Shown here one piece after another: positions 11,522 to 24,261 of a DNA stretch of 64,000 bases (position 1 is the stretch's first letter; each line of letters begins with the position of its first letter). This DNA is from Portulaca oleracea (lineage: Eukaryota; Streptophyta; Magnoliopsida; Caryophyllales; Portulacaceae): positions 2,356,001 through 2,420,000 of the forward strand of contig CM055880.1 in the NCBI GenBank assembly GCA_029582165.1, given 5' to 3'. The notes beneath the pieces are model-generated. The model had not been told where the DNA came from, searched no databases, and saw nothing but the letters and a program-made list of their open reading frames with translations. The position numbers and the translations under genes are program-made.

Positions 11522-13933
11522 AAATCCACCGCGAATGGAAACTGTATCTTTTGAGATATAAATATGACTTTTCGATCTAAGATAACTTTAAATATGGTCA
11601 TATGGACAGGAGAGTGTAAATTACCAGCTCTGTTTATATAGATTTGTCATATTTAATCATGAACTAAAAATTCAAAGTGCATAAACACTGAAGTAAAGGT
11701 AAAATGAATGGATTAAAATACTTATAGTTAAGCATATAATTGGAATTTGTAAAAAGTGAAGGTAGCATTTGTAAATATAAATAGTAAAATTTATGGGGTA
11801 GTTATTGAAAATATAAAAGTGATAATTAGAAAAATAAGAAATTAATTTGATAAATGAAGTAGTGATGTCAAATTTTACAATCTTTGACTATTAATCGATC
11901 AAATGATATATGTTAACTCGCTATTAGATTATTGTCGTTAAATTTGTAATAAAAATTAGTTTCATTTAAATACAATATTACAAGCCTTATCAAAAAGAAT
12001 GATGCAAAAATTTAATGATAGGAGTTTTGAATTAAAGACGTTAAAAAATATATGGAGTATATATTATGAGACAAAGAAATATTGACAAAAGAAAAAAATA
12101 AAAAGAATAAAAAGAAGTTGGGCCGTTTGGATTGTACCCTAAGAATCAAGCACGCCCAAAGGAGGGCTTTCTTGGCCCAGTATCACGTAACCCTATCTTG
12201 CAATGGTTGAGAAAGAGGTTGGCAAAAATTGAGGCATGAGTCAAATTTAGATTGATCAAAGTTAGAATTTTGGTTATAAATTGACATGCATTGTTTGGGT
12301 TTTTTTTTTATGTTATGTTAGCTTGCCTAAATTGGATATATTTAAATTTAGGTCAAAATCAAGTCCATACAATAGAAATTAGTGGAACATTGTGCTTAAA
12401 ATTGTCATATAAGTCAATTTTAAAATTTGGATAAATCTATTACTGTTTCTGAATTTTTTGGGGTCAGACAAAACTTTATCAGCTCCACACAAGTTCATTA
12501 AGAATCGTTTTACTTTTAGTTTTTTCAAAAGTTTTTTTTCATCATAATCAATATTTTCATTAACTTTCATGAGCGGGGAAAGATTGCCTAAATTTAGATC
12601 TCGTTCAAATCTTGCATTAGGAATAGTATATTCAGATTGGTTGTTGTAGATGGAATAACTCTCTAATAATAATTTACACATCTTTTTCTTATTGACTATA
12701 ATTTTCTTAAGTCCTGTTGCATTTTATTCGATATATCTCTACTTTGTCATCTTACTTATTCTACCAATTTACCACATACGATAATATGATTCTTCAATCT
12801 AAAACATCGTTAATTGAAAACGGAGGGATTACATGATAAAGTAACTATAAATCCTTAAACTTATATTAGTCAATACTGGACATCACCTAATTAAGAAATC
12901 TCATTATAGACTGTATTACAAACTCAAGTCTAGATCATATGTATACTAGTTTTTATCACATATATAAAAGAAATATATACATGTTGGTGTTTTATAATAT
13001 CGTGAACAAGTTGACTCACCATTATATGCCTTCTTAATATTTTATTTTGAATAATTAGTTCAAATATCGGGAAAAAAAAGATTGAATCTGAGACCCAATA
13101 ACCTAATATATACTATATCATAGATTTTAGAAATAATTATATAGAATATTAGCATACTTGTGATCCATTTAATAATTTTATTTGCCCCAATGATTTGTCG
13201 GTGCATGTTCTCTCAATCAAAAGACTCTCAACTCATTGAACATTAATAAATTTTTATTGGCTTTTTGATAAAAAAGAAAGAAACACTTTTCAACTCTTTC
13301 TTTCTTTTTTTTTTCTTTTTTTTTTAGTTCACAGGATGCTTTCTTATCACCTCCTCATGATCCCCATATGTATTACTCGCTTACTCTTTGCCTGCTTAGC
13401 TCTTGCAGTATCTTTTTTTATTTTTTTTTAATTTTTTGCTCTTAGATTCCTAAAAGCAACCAAAAAGCTAAATCAATTTTAAACACAATGGATAGAATGA
13501 AAATAACTAATAAAATATAAATACAAGATTGAAAAAGATGCTAATATTGTAATAAAGTTATGAAGTGGACATATTTAATAGAATTAATTACAAAACTATA
13601 TATACCTCTCTGACTCTTTTGGGATGAAAGTAGCATGGACAAAATTTTATCCAATCTGAATATTTAAATTTTTTAATTTAAAAAAGGTATAGTCTGAACT
13701 TGATATTGACATTGATTAAATTAACCGAATACTTAAACATAATATTTCTTTTTTCTTTTGTTTAAAAATCGAATTTGACCAATCGAATTCAGTTTTGTCC
13801 AAGTTGTCAAAATGGAAAAAAAAGGGAATCCAAACACCATTTTGCTGTCTGAATTTCAACCGTGATTGAATTTGACCAGTTAAAATTTACTCAAATCCCA
13901 ATTTTTGTCAATGCTTCATCAATGTAAACATTA
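11522..13933. other. Intergenic AT-rich DNA
   Basis: No recognisable gene. The 100-codon open frame near 12379-12681 on the minus strand resembles no family I know and has no supporting promoter or splice structure. A diverged dispersed repeat lies at 13640-13870 and is listed separately. Confidence 0.5.
13640..13870. repeat. Dispersed repeat family, copy 1 of 3
   Basis: Contains GATATTGACATTGATTAAATTAACCGAATA followed by a CATAATATTTC run and a GAATTTGACC motif. The same order of motifs recurs at about 23860-24065 and 46945-47115. It is unclassified and non-coding. Confidence 0.5.
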
Positions 13934-14169
13934 CTACCTCCGTTTTGTTTTATCTGTCGCCTAGGGAATTATGTCAAAAACTTTGACCGTTAATATTTTA
14001 ATTTGTATAATGATTCATCATACAAAATTGATATTATTAGATTCGTAATAAAAAATACTATTAAAAAAGTATAATATTATATTTTTCTATAAAATTTTTA
14101 TATTAGAAATTATTGATTAAAAATTGGCACAAAAAATCGTAAATGACAGATAAAAAACAACGGAGGGAG
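13934..14169. mobile_element. Stowaway-type MITE
   Basis: Inverted termini CTACCTCCGTTTTGTTTTAT and the matching ACAACGGAGGGAG end are flanked by TA dinucleotides. The subterminal TCTGTCGCC / TGACAGATAAA motifs also pair. This fits Tc1/mariner-derived Stowaway MITEs. Confidence 0.85.
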
Positions 14170-14872
14170 TAATAAAAAGGAAGAAGAAAATAACTTGTGC
14201 ATGGAGTGTCGGTACTCGGTATGGTGTGCTGTATGCAACATGCCTCCCGTGTTCTGAAAGAAGACCATATCGGCATATCTCTTCTTGTTATTATCACTTA
14301 TAATAACTTGTAAATGGAAAAAGAAAAAGAAAAATAAAGGCCATCTCTTTGGATTCATTCCCTCTGCATTATAGAATTTCAATTCTCTATTTGAATATTT
14401 TCTTTTAATTAAATTAATAGATTGGTGAGATAAAGTTAATAAAATTGGATAAAATGAGTAAGATAAAGCATAGATAAATAGAATAAAATACGATAATGAG
14501 ATATAATGATTATTCCACCACATAAAAAACAAATTATAAGTAATAACAGAATCAATAAGTCTTGCGTACATCCATCTCACCATATTTTTGTGTGAGACGC
14601 GCAAGTGAAGTTCACATTCCATATTTGCGCATCAGTGCATATAGAAGTGTCAGATTACATGTTTGTGAGAGATTGTTGCTAGTGAGATTTGAACACTTGA
14701 CTAGTGGGAACTTAGCAATTGCACGAATCAAATTGCATAAATTCATCATAAATTTATCAACATAATTGCAAAGTCCCTCGTGTTAATTTACCAATTTTTC
14801 ACATAAGTTCATTACATACAAAATTGATTTATTTTAAATACATACAATATACGGTGCATATATATACTATTA

Positions 14873-15079
14873 CTTCCGTTCCAAAATATTTGTCATTTGA
14901 CTAAATTTTGACTATTGATTACTTACAAATTATAATGAGTTATGATATAAAATTATCATCATTAGAAAAATACATTAATAAAAATTACAATGACGGTAAT
15001 TTTATATCGTAACTCATTATAATGTGAAAATAACTAACACTTAAAATTTAATCAAATAACAAACATTTTGATAAGGTAG
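14873..15079. mobile_element. Stowaway-type MITE
   Basis: The ends CTTCCGTTCCAAAATATTTG and CAAACATTTTGATAAGGTAG are inverted, with flanking TA. The interior is a long foldback (GACTAAATTTTGA near the left, TTAAAATTTAATC near the right). Confidence 0.8.
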
Positions 15080-15376
15080 TAATTTGCAATAAACGGGTAA
15101 TTGGTTCCAAATGGAGTATTTCCTTCTCTTCTGCTGTTCTTAACTTCTAGAAAAGAGGACAGTTCTAGAACAGAACAATCATTAGTACTTTAATTACCAA
15201 CGTCATTAACGACCATAAATGACCATTCCTGTAGTGCCAAAGTTACGGTTTTGCCCTCAGAAAAAGCTACTGTGAATTGTGAAACAACGATGCAAGGGTA
15301 AAATCGACTTTCCAGGAACCCTTGCGTATGAATGACCCGCCATTAAAGCATGGACATCGGACTCAAATTGCCCACC

Positions 15377-15415
15377 TAAAATCATTAAAAATCATTAAAA
15401 ATCATTAAAAATCAT
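15377..15415. repeat. Four 10-bp tandem repeats
   Basis: Four copies of a TAAAAATCAT-like decamer in direct tandem. Confidence 0.9.
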
Positions 15416-15731
15416 CGAAGTGTTGGACGGGGTGACAACAAGCTTTTGTTCCCCACCATTGAAATCGACATAACATATTTATTAATATAAATAAATTAAT
15501 TAATAAATTAATGAATTTTTCAAAGGTTTTAATAAAGGAGGTAAAATGATGTAGTACTATTTGCAAAATTATTATTGATAAGTTTAATGATTTGACCATC
15601 TAAGAGCATGTAAAATTTAAGGATAAATGAGATTGGATAATTATTTACTAGAAGTTATCGAAATTTATTAAAATTTACATGTTATCAATAGTTATTATCT
15701 CCTTAAAAAGTTACTATTTTATTCAATATTA

Positions 15732-16015
15732 CTCCCTCCTTCCTATATTATCTGTCACTTTAACTAACTTTCTTTTTTCCCATTATATCTGTCACCTTAC
15801 AATTCCAATAAGACATTAATTACTAATTTACTATCAAATTATACATCTTTTTCTTCAACTTTTCCCTTTTAATCACCATTTTTCTTTATTATTCACCATT
15901 TTTCTTTTTTATTCAACTTTTTCTCATTTCCAATAATGCAAATTAATCCAAATTGAAAGTTTTATTGGTTTTGTGAATCATGTCTTTAGTGACAAATAAA
16001 ATGGGAATGAGGGAG
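15732..16015. mobile_element. Stowaway-type MITE
   Basis: The left end CTCCCTCCTTCCTATATTAT and the right end ATAAAATGGGAATGAGGGAG are inverted copies with TA on both sides. Confidence 0.85.
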
Positions 16016-16017
16016 TA

Positions 16018-17051
16018 TCATTTTTTTTCAAATATTTGCCAAAACTTACATTTATTTACAAAAAAATTGACTTTTCATTCACCAATGAATTTTACAGTAT
16101 GATAAGTACATTTTAGTTTTCATTTTGATAAAAAAAGCCTAAAACTACTATAAAAACGATATAAGTTGAATAGTTTTAAAGAATTAATAACATAACGTAA
16201 AAATATTGGATATAAAAAAAATATAATAAAACAACCAAAACCTCTGGAAATTAGAGATGGGAACTTTGATTTTACAAGTTTTTTTTATAGCATGATTTTA
16301 CATGTTAAGCAAAAGGAAATATTGTACTTGCTTTTTCTATTTATGGTGAATAATTTATTTGATTTTACTTATCACAATTCGAGTTTTATTCCATCAATTG
16401 ACTCAAAAGAAAATCACTGAAATCCTTGTGTTTAGATAGCCATACCACCTATGGTATATCAATTATGAATTTAATTACATGAAGGAACAAATGCAGTAAT
16501 AATAATTCATTTAATTATCATTTTGAAGAAGCTTTATAAACATTAAAGTTAAAATACAATTTTGCTAGAGAAATACCCCAAAACAAAATTATAATAATAG
16601 CATTACATTTCAGGATAACGATATATATATCTTGAATCAAGATAATTAATAATCATTTAGTTACCTCTAATTTATAACTTTAAGATTTAAAATAATAGGT
16701 TTTTAGTAACTACATGTATTATCGGCTATATTAATATTGCATTTGTTGACTAATGATAATCATAGTAATGATGATGGAAATTATAATAAATAATAAATCT
16801 TATGAAATTTATAAGTACTAAAACCCTAAGTAATGAAACATATCCATTCATACAAGTCAAATGTACACAAATATTATTCTTAAACTAATTTAAGTAAAAA
16901 ATAAGATGATCGATAGTTGTCTTGACTTGGAATATTTATTATTTTCATATAATTTGTACGGTACATTGAATCGAATTTGTCTTCTTCTTTTTTTAAAGGA
17001 AATGTCTTTCTTTTGGTCCGTCTCCTTTTTTTAAAAAAAATAAATAAAGTA
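16018..17051. other. AT-rich promoter-distal DNA upstream of the TBL gene
   Basis: No recognisable gene or RNA; strongly AT-rich. Confidence 0.5.
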
Positions 17052-17263
17052 CTTCCTCCGTTCTAAATTAATTGATCATTTGACTAAATTTTGATGATTA
17101 ATTATTTACAAATTATAAAGAGTTACACTTTAAAATTACCACCATTGTAATTTATAAAAATATTGATTTAATAACGATAATTTTATATTAAAATTCATCA
17201 TAATTTATAAGTAATTAACATCAAAATTTGGTCAATATATCAATTAATTTGGAACCAAAACGC
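17052..17263. mobile_element. Stowaway-type MITE upstream of the TBL gene
   Basis: The left end CTTCCTCCGTTCTAAATTAA pairs with TTAATTTGGAACCAAAACG at the right, and TA flanks both sides. It ends about 265 bp before the TBL start codon, so it lies in the proximal promoter region. Confidence 0.75.
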
Positions 17264-17528
17264 TAATTTTTATATTGGATTAGTTGGCAAAAACTTACTA
17301 GATTCTTGGTCTCCTATTATTAGCCTGACTTATTCACATGAAACCCAAATAATAGTCAAATACCCACCTCTTTTTTCTCTCCAAAACTTACCAACTCAAA
17401 ACCCACCAAAAAAAGGTGTAAACAGAGAAAACAAAAAGTGCTGCTCTTCACACCACCATTGTTGTATGCAGAAAAGCTCCTGCTAGAGAGAGAAAGTAAG
17501 AGAGAGGAAGAAATTCAAGAAAAAAAAA

Positions 17529-19721
17529 ATGGGTATTACAAACCAATATTGGAAACCCCAACACCAACAATCTCAATCTTTCATCAAGAAATTCTTGCCT
17601 TATCTTCTTTATGCAATTATTCCTATAATCCTCCTTCGATTATACTTATACCCTTCTGAATCTCTCCCTCAATCTCCTCATAATGATCAGTTTTCCAGTT
17701 TTTCTCCCATTTCTGTAACTAACACTCTCTCTTCTTCTGTATTATCTCCTCCTACAGGTATCATATTTTGTCGATTTTGTGCATATTTTGTCGATTTTGA
17801 GCATATTTTGTGGAAAATACTGTGTTTAAGTTTCTGGGTTTTGTTTGTTTTTCTGTATTATGCTGTGGGTTAAGTGTTAAAAGTGAGATGGTTTGATGGG
17901 TAGTTGTTGAATTTGTTCTGTTTTTGCAGGAGAAAAAGAAAGTGAAAATGGGGTTTTAGATCCAAGATTAAACCCTCCTGAAGGTAGGATCTTTTTTGCT
18001 GAAATGTATATTCTTTCTTTTTGTGAAAATTATCTCATATTTGGGTTCTTTTCTGTGAGTTTTACTGTGCTTTTGTGTTGTGTATATGTTGATAAAACTG
18101 ACATTGGCACTTATTGAATGATTTCTTTTTTGTGCAGAGAAGGAAAGTGAAAATACAGTTTTAAATCCAGACCCAGTGATAAAAACACCAAAAGGTGAGA
18201 TCTTTTGCTGATTTTCTGTGTTTTAGGAGGAAATTAATGCAACCCATTTGAATATTTGATTGAGTTCATGTGGGTTTTGTGGTTTTATCCTTGAACTTTG
18301 CATGTTTAGTGCAAAAACTAACATGGGACACTTTGAATGATTCCTGTTTAATTTTGAGCAGAAAAGGAAGGAGAAGGAGAAGATCATAATGGGGTTTTAG
18401 TTTCACCTCCAGTTTCAGTACAAACACCCAAAGGTTATATCTAAATGCTGATTCTCCTTGTGTTTTTGGCTATAATATACCCAACATTGTGTCATTTTCA
18501 TGTGAAATTGGCCTGTTTTGAACCTCTAGATTGACATGGGTACTTGTCAAATGGGTTTTATTTTGAGCAGAAAACGAAACCGGTGATGGCGATTTGCCCA
18601 AGGACAATGCAATCCCCTCAATTTGTGACTACACAAATGGGGAATGGGTCCAAGACAAGAGGGGTCCTTTGTACAATGGCAAGAGTTGTGGGACTATAAA
18701 AGATGGTCAAAATTGCATGAAACACGGGCGACCCGACAAGGGCTACCTCTATTGGAGATGGAAGCCAAGGCAATGCAGCCTCCCACGGTTCGATCCTCGA
18801 TCTTTTCTTCAAAATTTTCAGGGCAAACACTTGGCGTTTGTCGGGGATTCCATGGCTAGGAACCAACTAGAGTCGTTGTTGTGTATGTTGTCGTCTTTTT
18901 CCCGCCCTAAACTTGTCTACTCTAATGGGGATGACAACAAGTTTAGGAGGTGGCATTTCGCCACGCACAATGTCACCGTCTCTGTGTACTGGTCACCCTT
19001 TCTTGTCAAGGGTATTGAGAAGACGAATGACGGGAAACAGAACTACAACAAGCTGTACTTTGATTCGGTGGACGAGAGGTGGGCTTCCGATTTGGATTCT
19101 ATTGACATGGTTGTCTTATCGATCGGGCATTGGTATTTACACCCGGCTGTTTACTATGATGGGGATGTCGTGCTCGGTTGCCATGCCGCCGAGGGTGTTA
19201 ATTGCACCGAAACCGAGTTCTTTGATGTCTTTGGCAAGGCCTTCAACACAACACTCAAGACCATAATCCAACGGAAATTGGGTTCAAAGGGTAATGGAAT
19301 TGATGTGATTGTGACCACATTTTCGCCCCACCATTTCGAGGGCGATTGGGATAAATTCGGGGCGTGCCCCAGGACAAAGCCATTCAAAGAAGAGGAGAAA
19401 ACCCTAGAAGGAATGGATGCCCACATGAGGGAAGTCGAAGTACAAGAAGTTGAGAAGGCCAAGGCTATGTTGTTGGATACCGATAATAATGGGTATTCGA
19501 ATAAGGTTATTAGGGTGGCTACCCTAGACGTGACGAAATTGGCAATGTTGAGACCGGATGGTCACCCGGGTCCTTACATGTATCCTTTCCCGTTCAAGAA
19601 TGGGATCAAGGAACAAGTTCAGAATGATTGTGTGCATTGGTGCTTGCCAGGGCCGATTGATACTTGGAACGAGATCATGTTGGATATCATCACTAGATGG
19701 CAAATTTCATCGATTAAATGA
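17529..19721 (+). CDS. TRICHOME BIREFRINGENCE-LIKE (TBL) wall-polysaccharide O-acetyltransferase, 5 exons, 520 aa
   Basis: A Golgi type II membrane protein of the TBL/DUF231 family; characterised members O-acetylate xylan, xyloglucan, mannan or pectin. Exons: 17529-17757, 17930-17983, 18138-18194, 18362-18433 and 18571-19721. All splice sites are GT/AG and all introns are phase 1. Residues 1-21 are cytosolic and about 22-41 form the membrane anchor. Exons 2-4 encode an acidic, proline-containing linker. The catalytic part begins at C156 (CDYTNGEWV) and has the GDS esterase motif at 229-231 and the DCVHWCLPG motif at 490-498 with Asp490 and His493, completing the usual Ser-His-Asp set. The motif GRPDKGYLYWRWKP is typical of the TBL19-27 part of the family, but the exact orthologue and polysaccharide substrate are not decided here. 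Exons 2, 3, 4 and the start of 5 look like serial duplicates (see findings). Confidence 0.95.
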
Positions 19722-20645
19722 AGCTAGACATGTATGTATGAATGTATGTGGTGGGGACTTTTGGTCGGTTGTTTCGAACATTTTCGTGTACAAAGCAAGC
19801 AAACTTGATTTGGAAACGGCATCGAAGAAAAGGTTGATGAAATTGAAATGCAAGGGCATTCACATTTTCAGCTGTCATTTGGAAGTGTAGTACATATGCA
19901 GGACCACAGATCGACTTAAAGATAGGCTATTCTTGTGCAAACTTGCTGTTGATTAGCCTTCTTTAATTTAGGGGTAAGACTGATACATCGAATCCTAAAT
20001 AGTTTGTATGATGGCGAGATTTCGGGGTGTTGGATTTGGATGTTTACACTGTGTTGTAGATTTTAGCTGTCAAAAGTTTTGATTTACAGTATCAGTATGT
20101 CTTACTACAGTTTTGCATTTCAGGTGAAGTTATGCTTGTTTTGTGCTGTGGAAAATTGTAGTTTAGGTGGCATTTTGATCTTGTATTTGCTTAAGAGTGA
20201 CATTTTATTTATTTGTTAGATTATAAATTATTATTGAACCTTATATTATATCATGAACTCTGGTACAAAATCAGAAGAGGCATGTGGAATTCTTGATGTT
20301 GAATGATTTGTTCTTGCCTATGGTTGTGCATTTCCACGTGTTAGAATTTGGTGGCAAGTGGCAACATTAGTTGACACTAGAGCTTTTTTTTTTAATTTTT
20401 CCCAACTGAGACAATCTAGTAAAATAGTAAAATAAAATACAAGATAGGTGAAGTTTGTCCAAGGTTACTGCTCCCTTCATCCCAACATATAGGTCTTTCT
20501 AGGTTCAAAAAAATAAAAAAGTCTTTCTAGGATTTTTGTGTTCTAATAATTAAAAGAAACAAAAGGTTTGTAAATAAATAAAATAAGTGGGAATATGACA
20601 ATATGTCCTTGAAATTCTATCTAAATAAATATTACGAAAAAAAAG
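19722..20645. other. TBL 3' region and intergenic DNA
   Basis: The first few hundred bases are the likely 3' UTR of the TBL gene. No other gene is recognised. Confidence 0.5.
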
Positions 20646-20648
20646 TTA

Positions 20649-20824
20649 CTCCCTCCATTCCATATTAACTGTCGTCTTTGGAAACTGTGCAGTCAAACTC
20701 TAAAAATTTTGACCATAAATTTCTCAAATATGTACAATAAATTGCTATATAAAATTACTATCAAAGAGTGATATTGAAAATTGTGAAAGTCAAAATTATG
20801 ACAATTAATATGGAACAGAAGGAG
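20649..20824. mobile_element. Stowaway-type MITE
   Basis: The ends CTCCCTCCATTCCATATTAA and TTAATATGGAACAGAAGGAG are inverted, with TA flanks at 20647-20648 and 20825-20826. Confidence 0.85.
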
Positions 20825-21283
20825 TAGTTAAATAGAATCTCAATAAATATTATGAAAAAAAGTTAATTAAATTGAGGAATATGGATTTGAGGGAATAAAT
20901 TATATGCAAACTTTCATTCCTCCTATTTTAACCTTACATTGAACAAATGATGAGCTTCTTTAACAAATGGTGAGCTGTATGGAAGCGACGAATAATGTGA
21001 GAATATAGTGCAATCAGCTATTGAAAATTTTGACTATCAATTTCTGCAAATATAATAATTTATTAGTTAATGACATAGTGCAACCTATTGAAAATTTTGA
21101 CTATCAATTTCTGCGAACATAATAATTTATTATTATTAACTAGTCAAAGTATTATATAAAACAAAAATCATGAAGATACTACTTCCAAATTTGGAAGAAA
21201 AGGAAAAAAAAAGTGAGGAACCCATATACAATATGAGTTATATGCAAAATAAAGTTGTTATTGGGTACTCCCTTATCTATTTA

Positions 21284-21424
21284 GGCATCGTTATCTTGTA
21301 CGTGAACGCAACTAATCGCAACACAACATACTGCAATATATCGCAAATTACCATTACCTTTTTACTATTTTCACCGTAACTAACCGCAATGTAACGCAAA
21401 CGCAACGCACAAAAGTACTGGGCC
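21284..21424. mobile_element. Degenerate PIF/Harbinger-type MITE
   Basis: The ends GGCATCGTTATCTTGT and ACAAAAGTACTGGGCC are imperfect inverted repeats related to the 758-970 element, and the interior again contains repeated CGCAAC motifs. TTA precedes the left end and TAA follows the right, so the target duplication is decayed or the boundary is off by a base. Confidence 0.65.
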
Positions 21425-22529
21425 TAAATCGAAAAAAAACTCTCACATGTTTCTAGATAGATAAAGGAAAAATAGGAGTTAGGAATAAAAAATTATAATA
21501 GTTGGGACTACCTTACCATATAGAGTCTGTTAGATTCATGGGTAATGTAAGGTAAGGTACAAATGTTTTGATAATTTTTGATAAATTTTAGTTATTTTTC
21601 GATCATTTTGGGTCAGTTTTAATCAATGTACGTGAATAGTTAACAAAAATTCAATTTCTATTTATATGAAATTAACCTATCAATTTTTACCAACGTACTA
21701 TTTACCCATAACTCTTACAGACTCGTAGTCTAGCAATTGGCTAATAATCATCATGTATTAACAAATGTTATTAAAGAGACTCCATTGAACAAATTAAGCT
21801 TTATAAAAGTATAACTTTATAATTATATTTTGAAAAATGAAAAATATATGACATAAAAATCATAAATAACCCAAATTATTAAAAACTTTGGAGAACAATT
21901 TTGTGAAATGGGGGAGCACGTAGGTCGTAGGTTATTTATTTATTTTTTTTAATAGACTCCATTAGCAAAGGTCAAATCTCAGCTGAGCTCGGACAAAAAA
22001 GAGGGAAGAAGGAAAAGGCCAAAAAAAACCCCGCAATTACTGTACAAAAAAAAGGGGGGTAAACCCAGTACCCAGGTGAACAAAATTACCGCCAGAAGCT
22101 TTTCAAGATGATGAACAAATTAAACAAAGGTTGAATTCTATCAAAATTTGTCCCATTACTGCTTATTTTTGCTGATTATATTCTTACATTTGGGTTTGCA
22201 ATGGCAGATTCGAAGAAAAGGGTTTATAATACTGTGGATTTTGAGTGAATTTTCAGGTGATTTTCTTTCATTTTCCAACTCTAATTGTTGCTTTTTGGTC
22301 CAAGAATATCATGTCAGCATTTTTCTGAACTAGGAAATGTGTAATTACTGTAGTTTTTTTGTGGGTTCACAATGTTTTTTTGGATTTATATGCTGAAGAA
22401 TCAGGCATATGGGGCCTTTCTTTTTCTTGTAGTTTTTTGTGGGCGAGTTTTGTGGGTTCACAATGTTAGAAAGTTATAGATGTTTTGTTTGTGATGATAT
22501 TTTTGCATATATAGCTGATGTATGCTACC

Positions 22530-22884
22530 TAGGGGTGGGCAATGGGCCGGGTCCCCATTGGGTCAAGAGAGTCGGGATGTAGAAAACAGGGGTCGGCAAA
22601 GGGTTAGGTCGTAAAAGGGTCGGGTTGTTAAAGTGTCCGCCCGTTTAGCAATGTGAAATAGTCGGTGAATGGGTCAGACCGGGTCGACCAATCAATAACA
22701 CACATTAATCAATAATTAGCAAAATTATTTTTTTGGTACAAGTATACTTCACTTTAACTTTAGGGTCGAAACGGATGGGTCTATGGGCCGAACCCACAAT
22801 CTCAATGGGTCGGCCTAGACCCTACCCTACATAGCTAATGGGCCGACCCTAACCCTGACCTGACTCGCCCATTGCCCACACCTA
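22530..22884. mobile_element. hAT-type non-autonomous element with 8-bp target duplication
   Basis: Termini TAGGGGTGGGCAATGGGCC and CATTGCCCACACCTA are inverted. The flanks are ATGCTACC (22522-22529) and ATGCTGCC (22885-22892), an 8-bp target duplication with one mismatch. The interior is GC-richer than its surroundings and rich in GGGTCGG-type motifs, with no coding content. A left-end fragment of the same family lies near 28386-28430. Confidence 0.85.
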
Positions 22885-23002
22885 ATGCTGCCCTACCCTC
22901 ATTTGCTTCATCTTTTAGCTAATTTGAGCGTGCATGTTATAGTTTATTCCAATTTTGTAAGATCATAACTTATAAGCTGCTAATTTGAGTCCTTTGGCTT
23001 TA

Positions 23003-23204
23003 GGCCCTGTTCTTTTCTGCGGTATTTTGCGGTGTGGTGTGGTGGGGTGTGGTGGAATTGTGGTAGGTTATTGGTATGTGGGATAGGTGAGGAGAGAGAA
23101 TGTAAAAAGTAGATGAGAAAAGTGAAGAGAGAGAAGAGTGAGGAGAGAGAAAAGTAATGATTTGTAATAATGCGGTGGTGTAGTCTGCATGATTTGTCAG
23201 CCCT
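23003..23204. mobile_element. Degenerate PIF/Harbinger-like MITE
   Basis: The left end is TTA plus GGCCCTGTTCTTTTCTGCGG and the interior is rich in GGTGTGG and GAGGAGAGAGAA. The right end (GTCAGCCCTTAA) is only weakly inverted. It shares internal motifs with the 32399-32670 element. Confidence 0.55.
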
Positions 23205-23859
23205 TAATAAGCTATGTTACTTCAGCTATTTTTAGGATTATTTTGCAGATTTTCATGTGTCGAATGAGGATATGACACGGGTACTGTAGGAAGAATGAAG
23301 TGTTAGAGTAACATTGCTGATAATTCTGACATAAACTCGCATATTATGTTGTGAAATACTGCTGTTCTTGGTGAATTATTTTTGGGGGTCCATTTTGGGT
23401 TACTTTGCTGGTTTTATATTTGCAAAATTTATAGCAAGGGACCAATTACAAGTCCCACCTAATCTCAGGGAAAAAGCAAACTAGCTGGTCCAGGAAAAGG
23501 CCATTATACCACACCCTGACATCCTAATCTCAAAATTCCCAATTAACAACCGAAGAACGGCCCACAATTAGGATTTAGGACAAATTAACACATTGTTAAT
23601 CAGTCACTAATCCTAATAACAGTAACATAATCAACATCTCACCTGTCTGCACAGCTGCAATTTGCAGTTTCTTGCTCATGAGTGATGATGATTGCTTAGA
23701 AACCTTGAAAACCAAGCTTTTCTTCTTTGCCCCCAGCAACAAGCAAAAGAGATTGCCATGATTTTTCAGACCTTCAAATGTCCTTCCTGTCTTACTAAGC
23801 AATCCCCCACCTACAGCTGTAGTTTCCGACCCCGGAAGAGTTGGTTAAGTTTTGCCTGA

Positions 23860-24065
23860 CCATGAAAAACCGGGGTTGGTCACAGATTTTTTGTCGAATT
23901 TTTGACATTGACCGAATTGACCAAATATTATGACGCAATGTTTCCTTGTTTTCTATTGTCTGAACCCGATTTTGACATAGTTTAGCCCGAATTTGAAAAA
24001 AGCCATGTCCGACATCGGTTTCTCGTTCGAATTGTGACATTGACCGAATTTGACCTGGAACCGAA
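23860..24065. repeat. Dispersed repeat family, copy 2 of 3
   Basis: Contains TTTTTGACATTGACCGAATT, GTCTGAACCCGATTTTGACA and a second GACATTGACCGAATTTGACC. It shares motif order with 13640-13870 and 46945-47115. It ends about 200 bp upstream of the FLA start codon. Confidence 0.55.
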
Positions 24066-24170
24066 CTTTTGCTAGTGATATCAGAAAAGATCTCCTCATT
24101 CTTCACCCACCATAGAATAAGATGTATTACCTACAACACTATCTCATGATCTCCCCTTTGCCTATAATAA

Positions 24171-24180
24171 CACACACTCC
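24171..24180 (+). promoter_or_regulatory. Probable TATA box of the FLA gene
   Basis: CTATAATAAC lies about 90 bp before the ATG at 24262, a usual distance for a plant gene with a short leader. Confidence 0.5.
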
Positions 24181-24261
24181 TCATTCCACACTCCACAGCT
24201 TCAAAACAAACCAACTTATCTAGGAAGAAATATACATAGAAACTTCATTCTATCCCACACA

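Noticed and set aside
12379..12681. 100-codon minus-strand open frame
   Set aside because: AT-rich, lysine/asparagine-heavy, no recognised domain, and no promoter or splice context; looks like a chance frame.
14110..14622. 170-codon minus-strand open frame
   Set aside because: Overlaps the Stowaway MITE at 13934-14169 and is rich in Phe/Ser/Tyr from T-rich DNA; no family resemblance.
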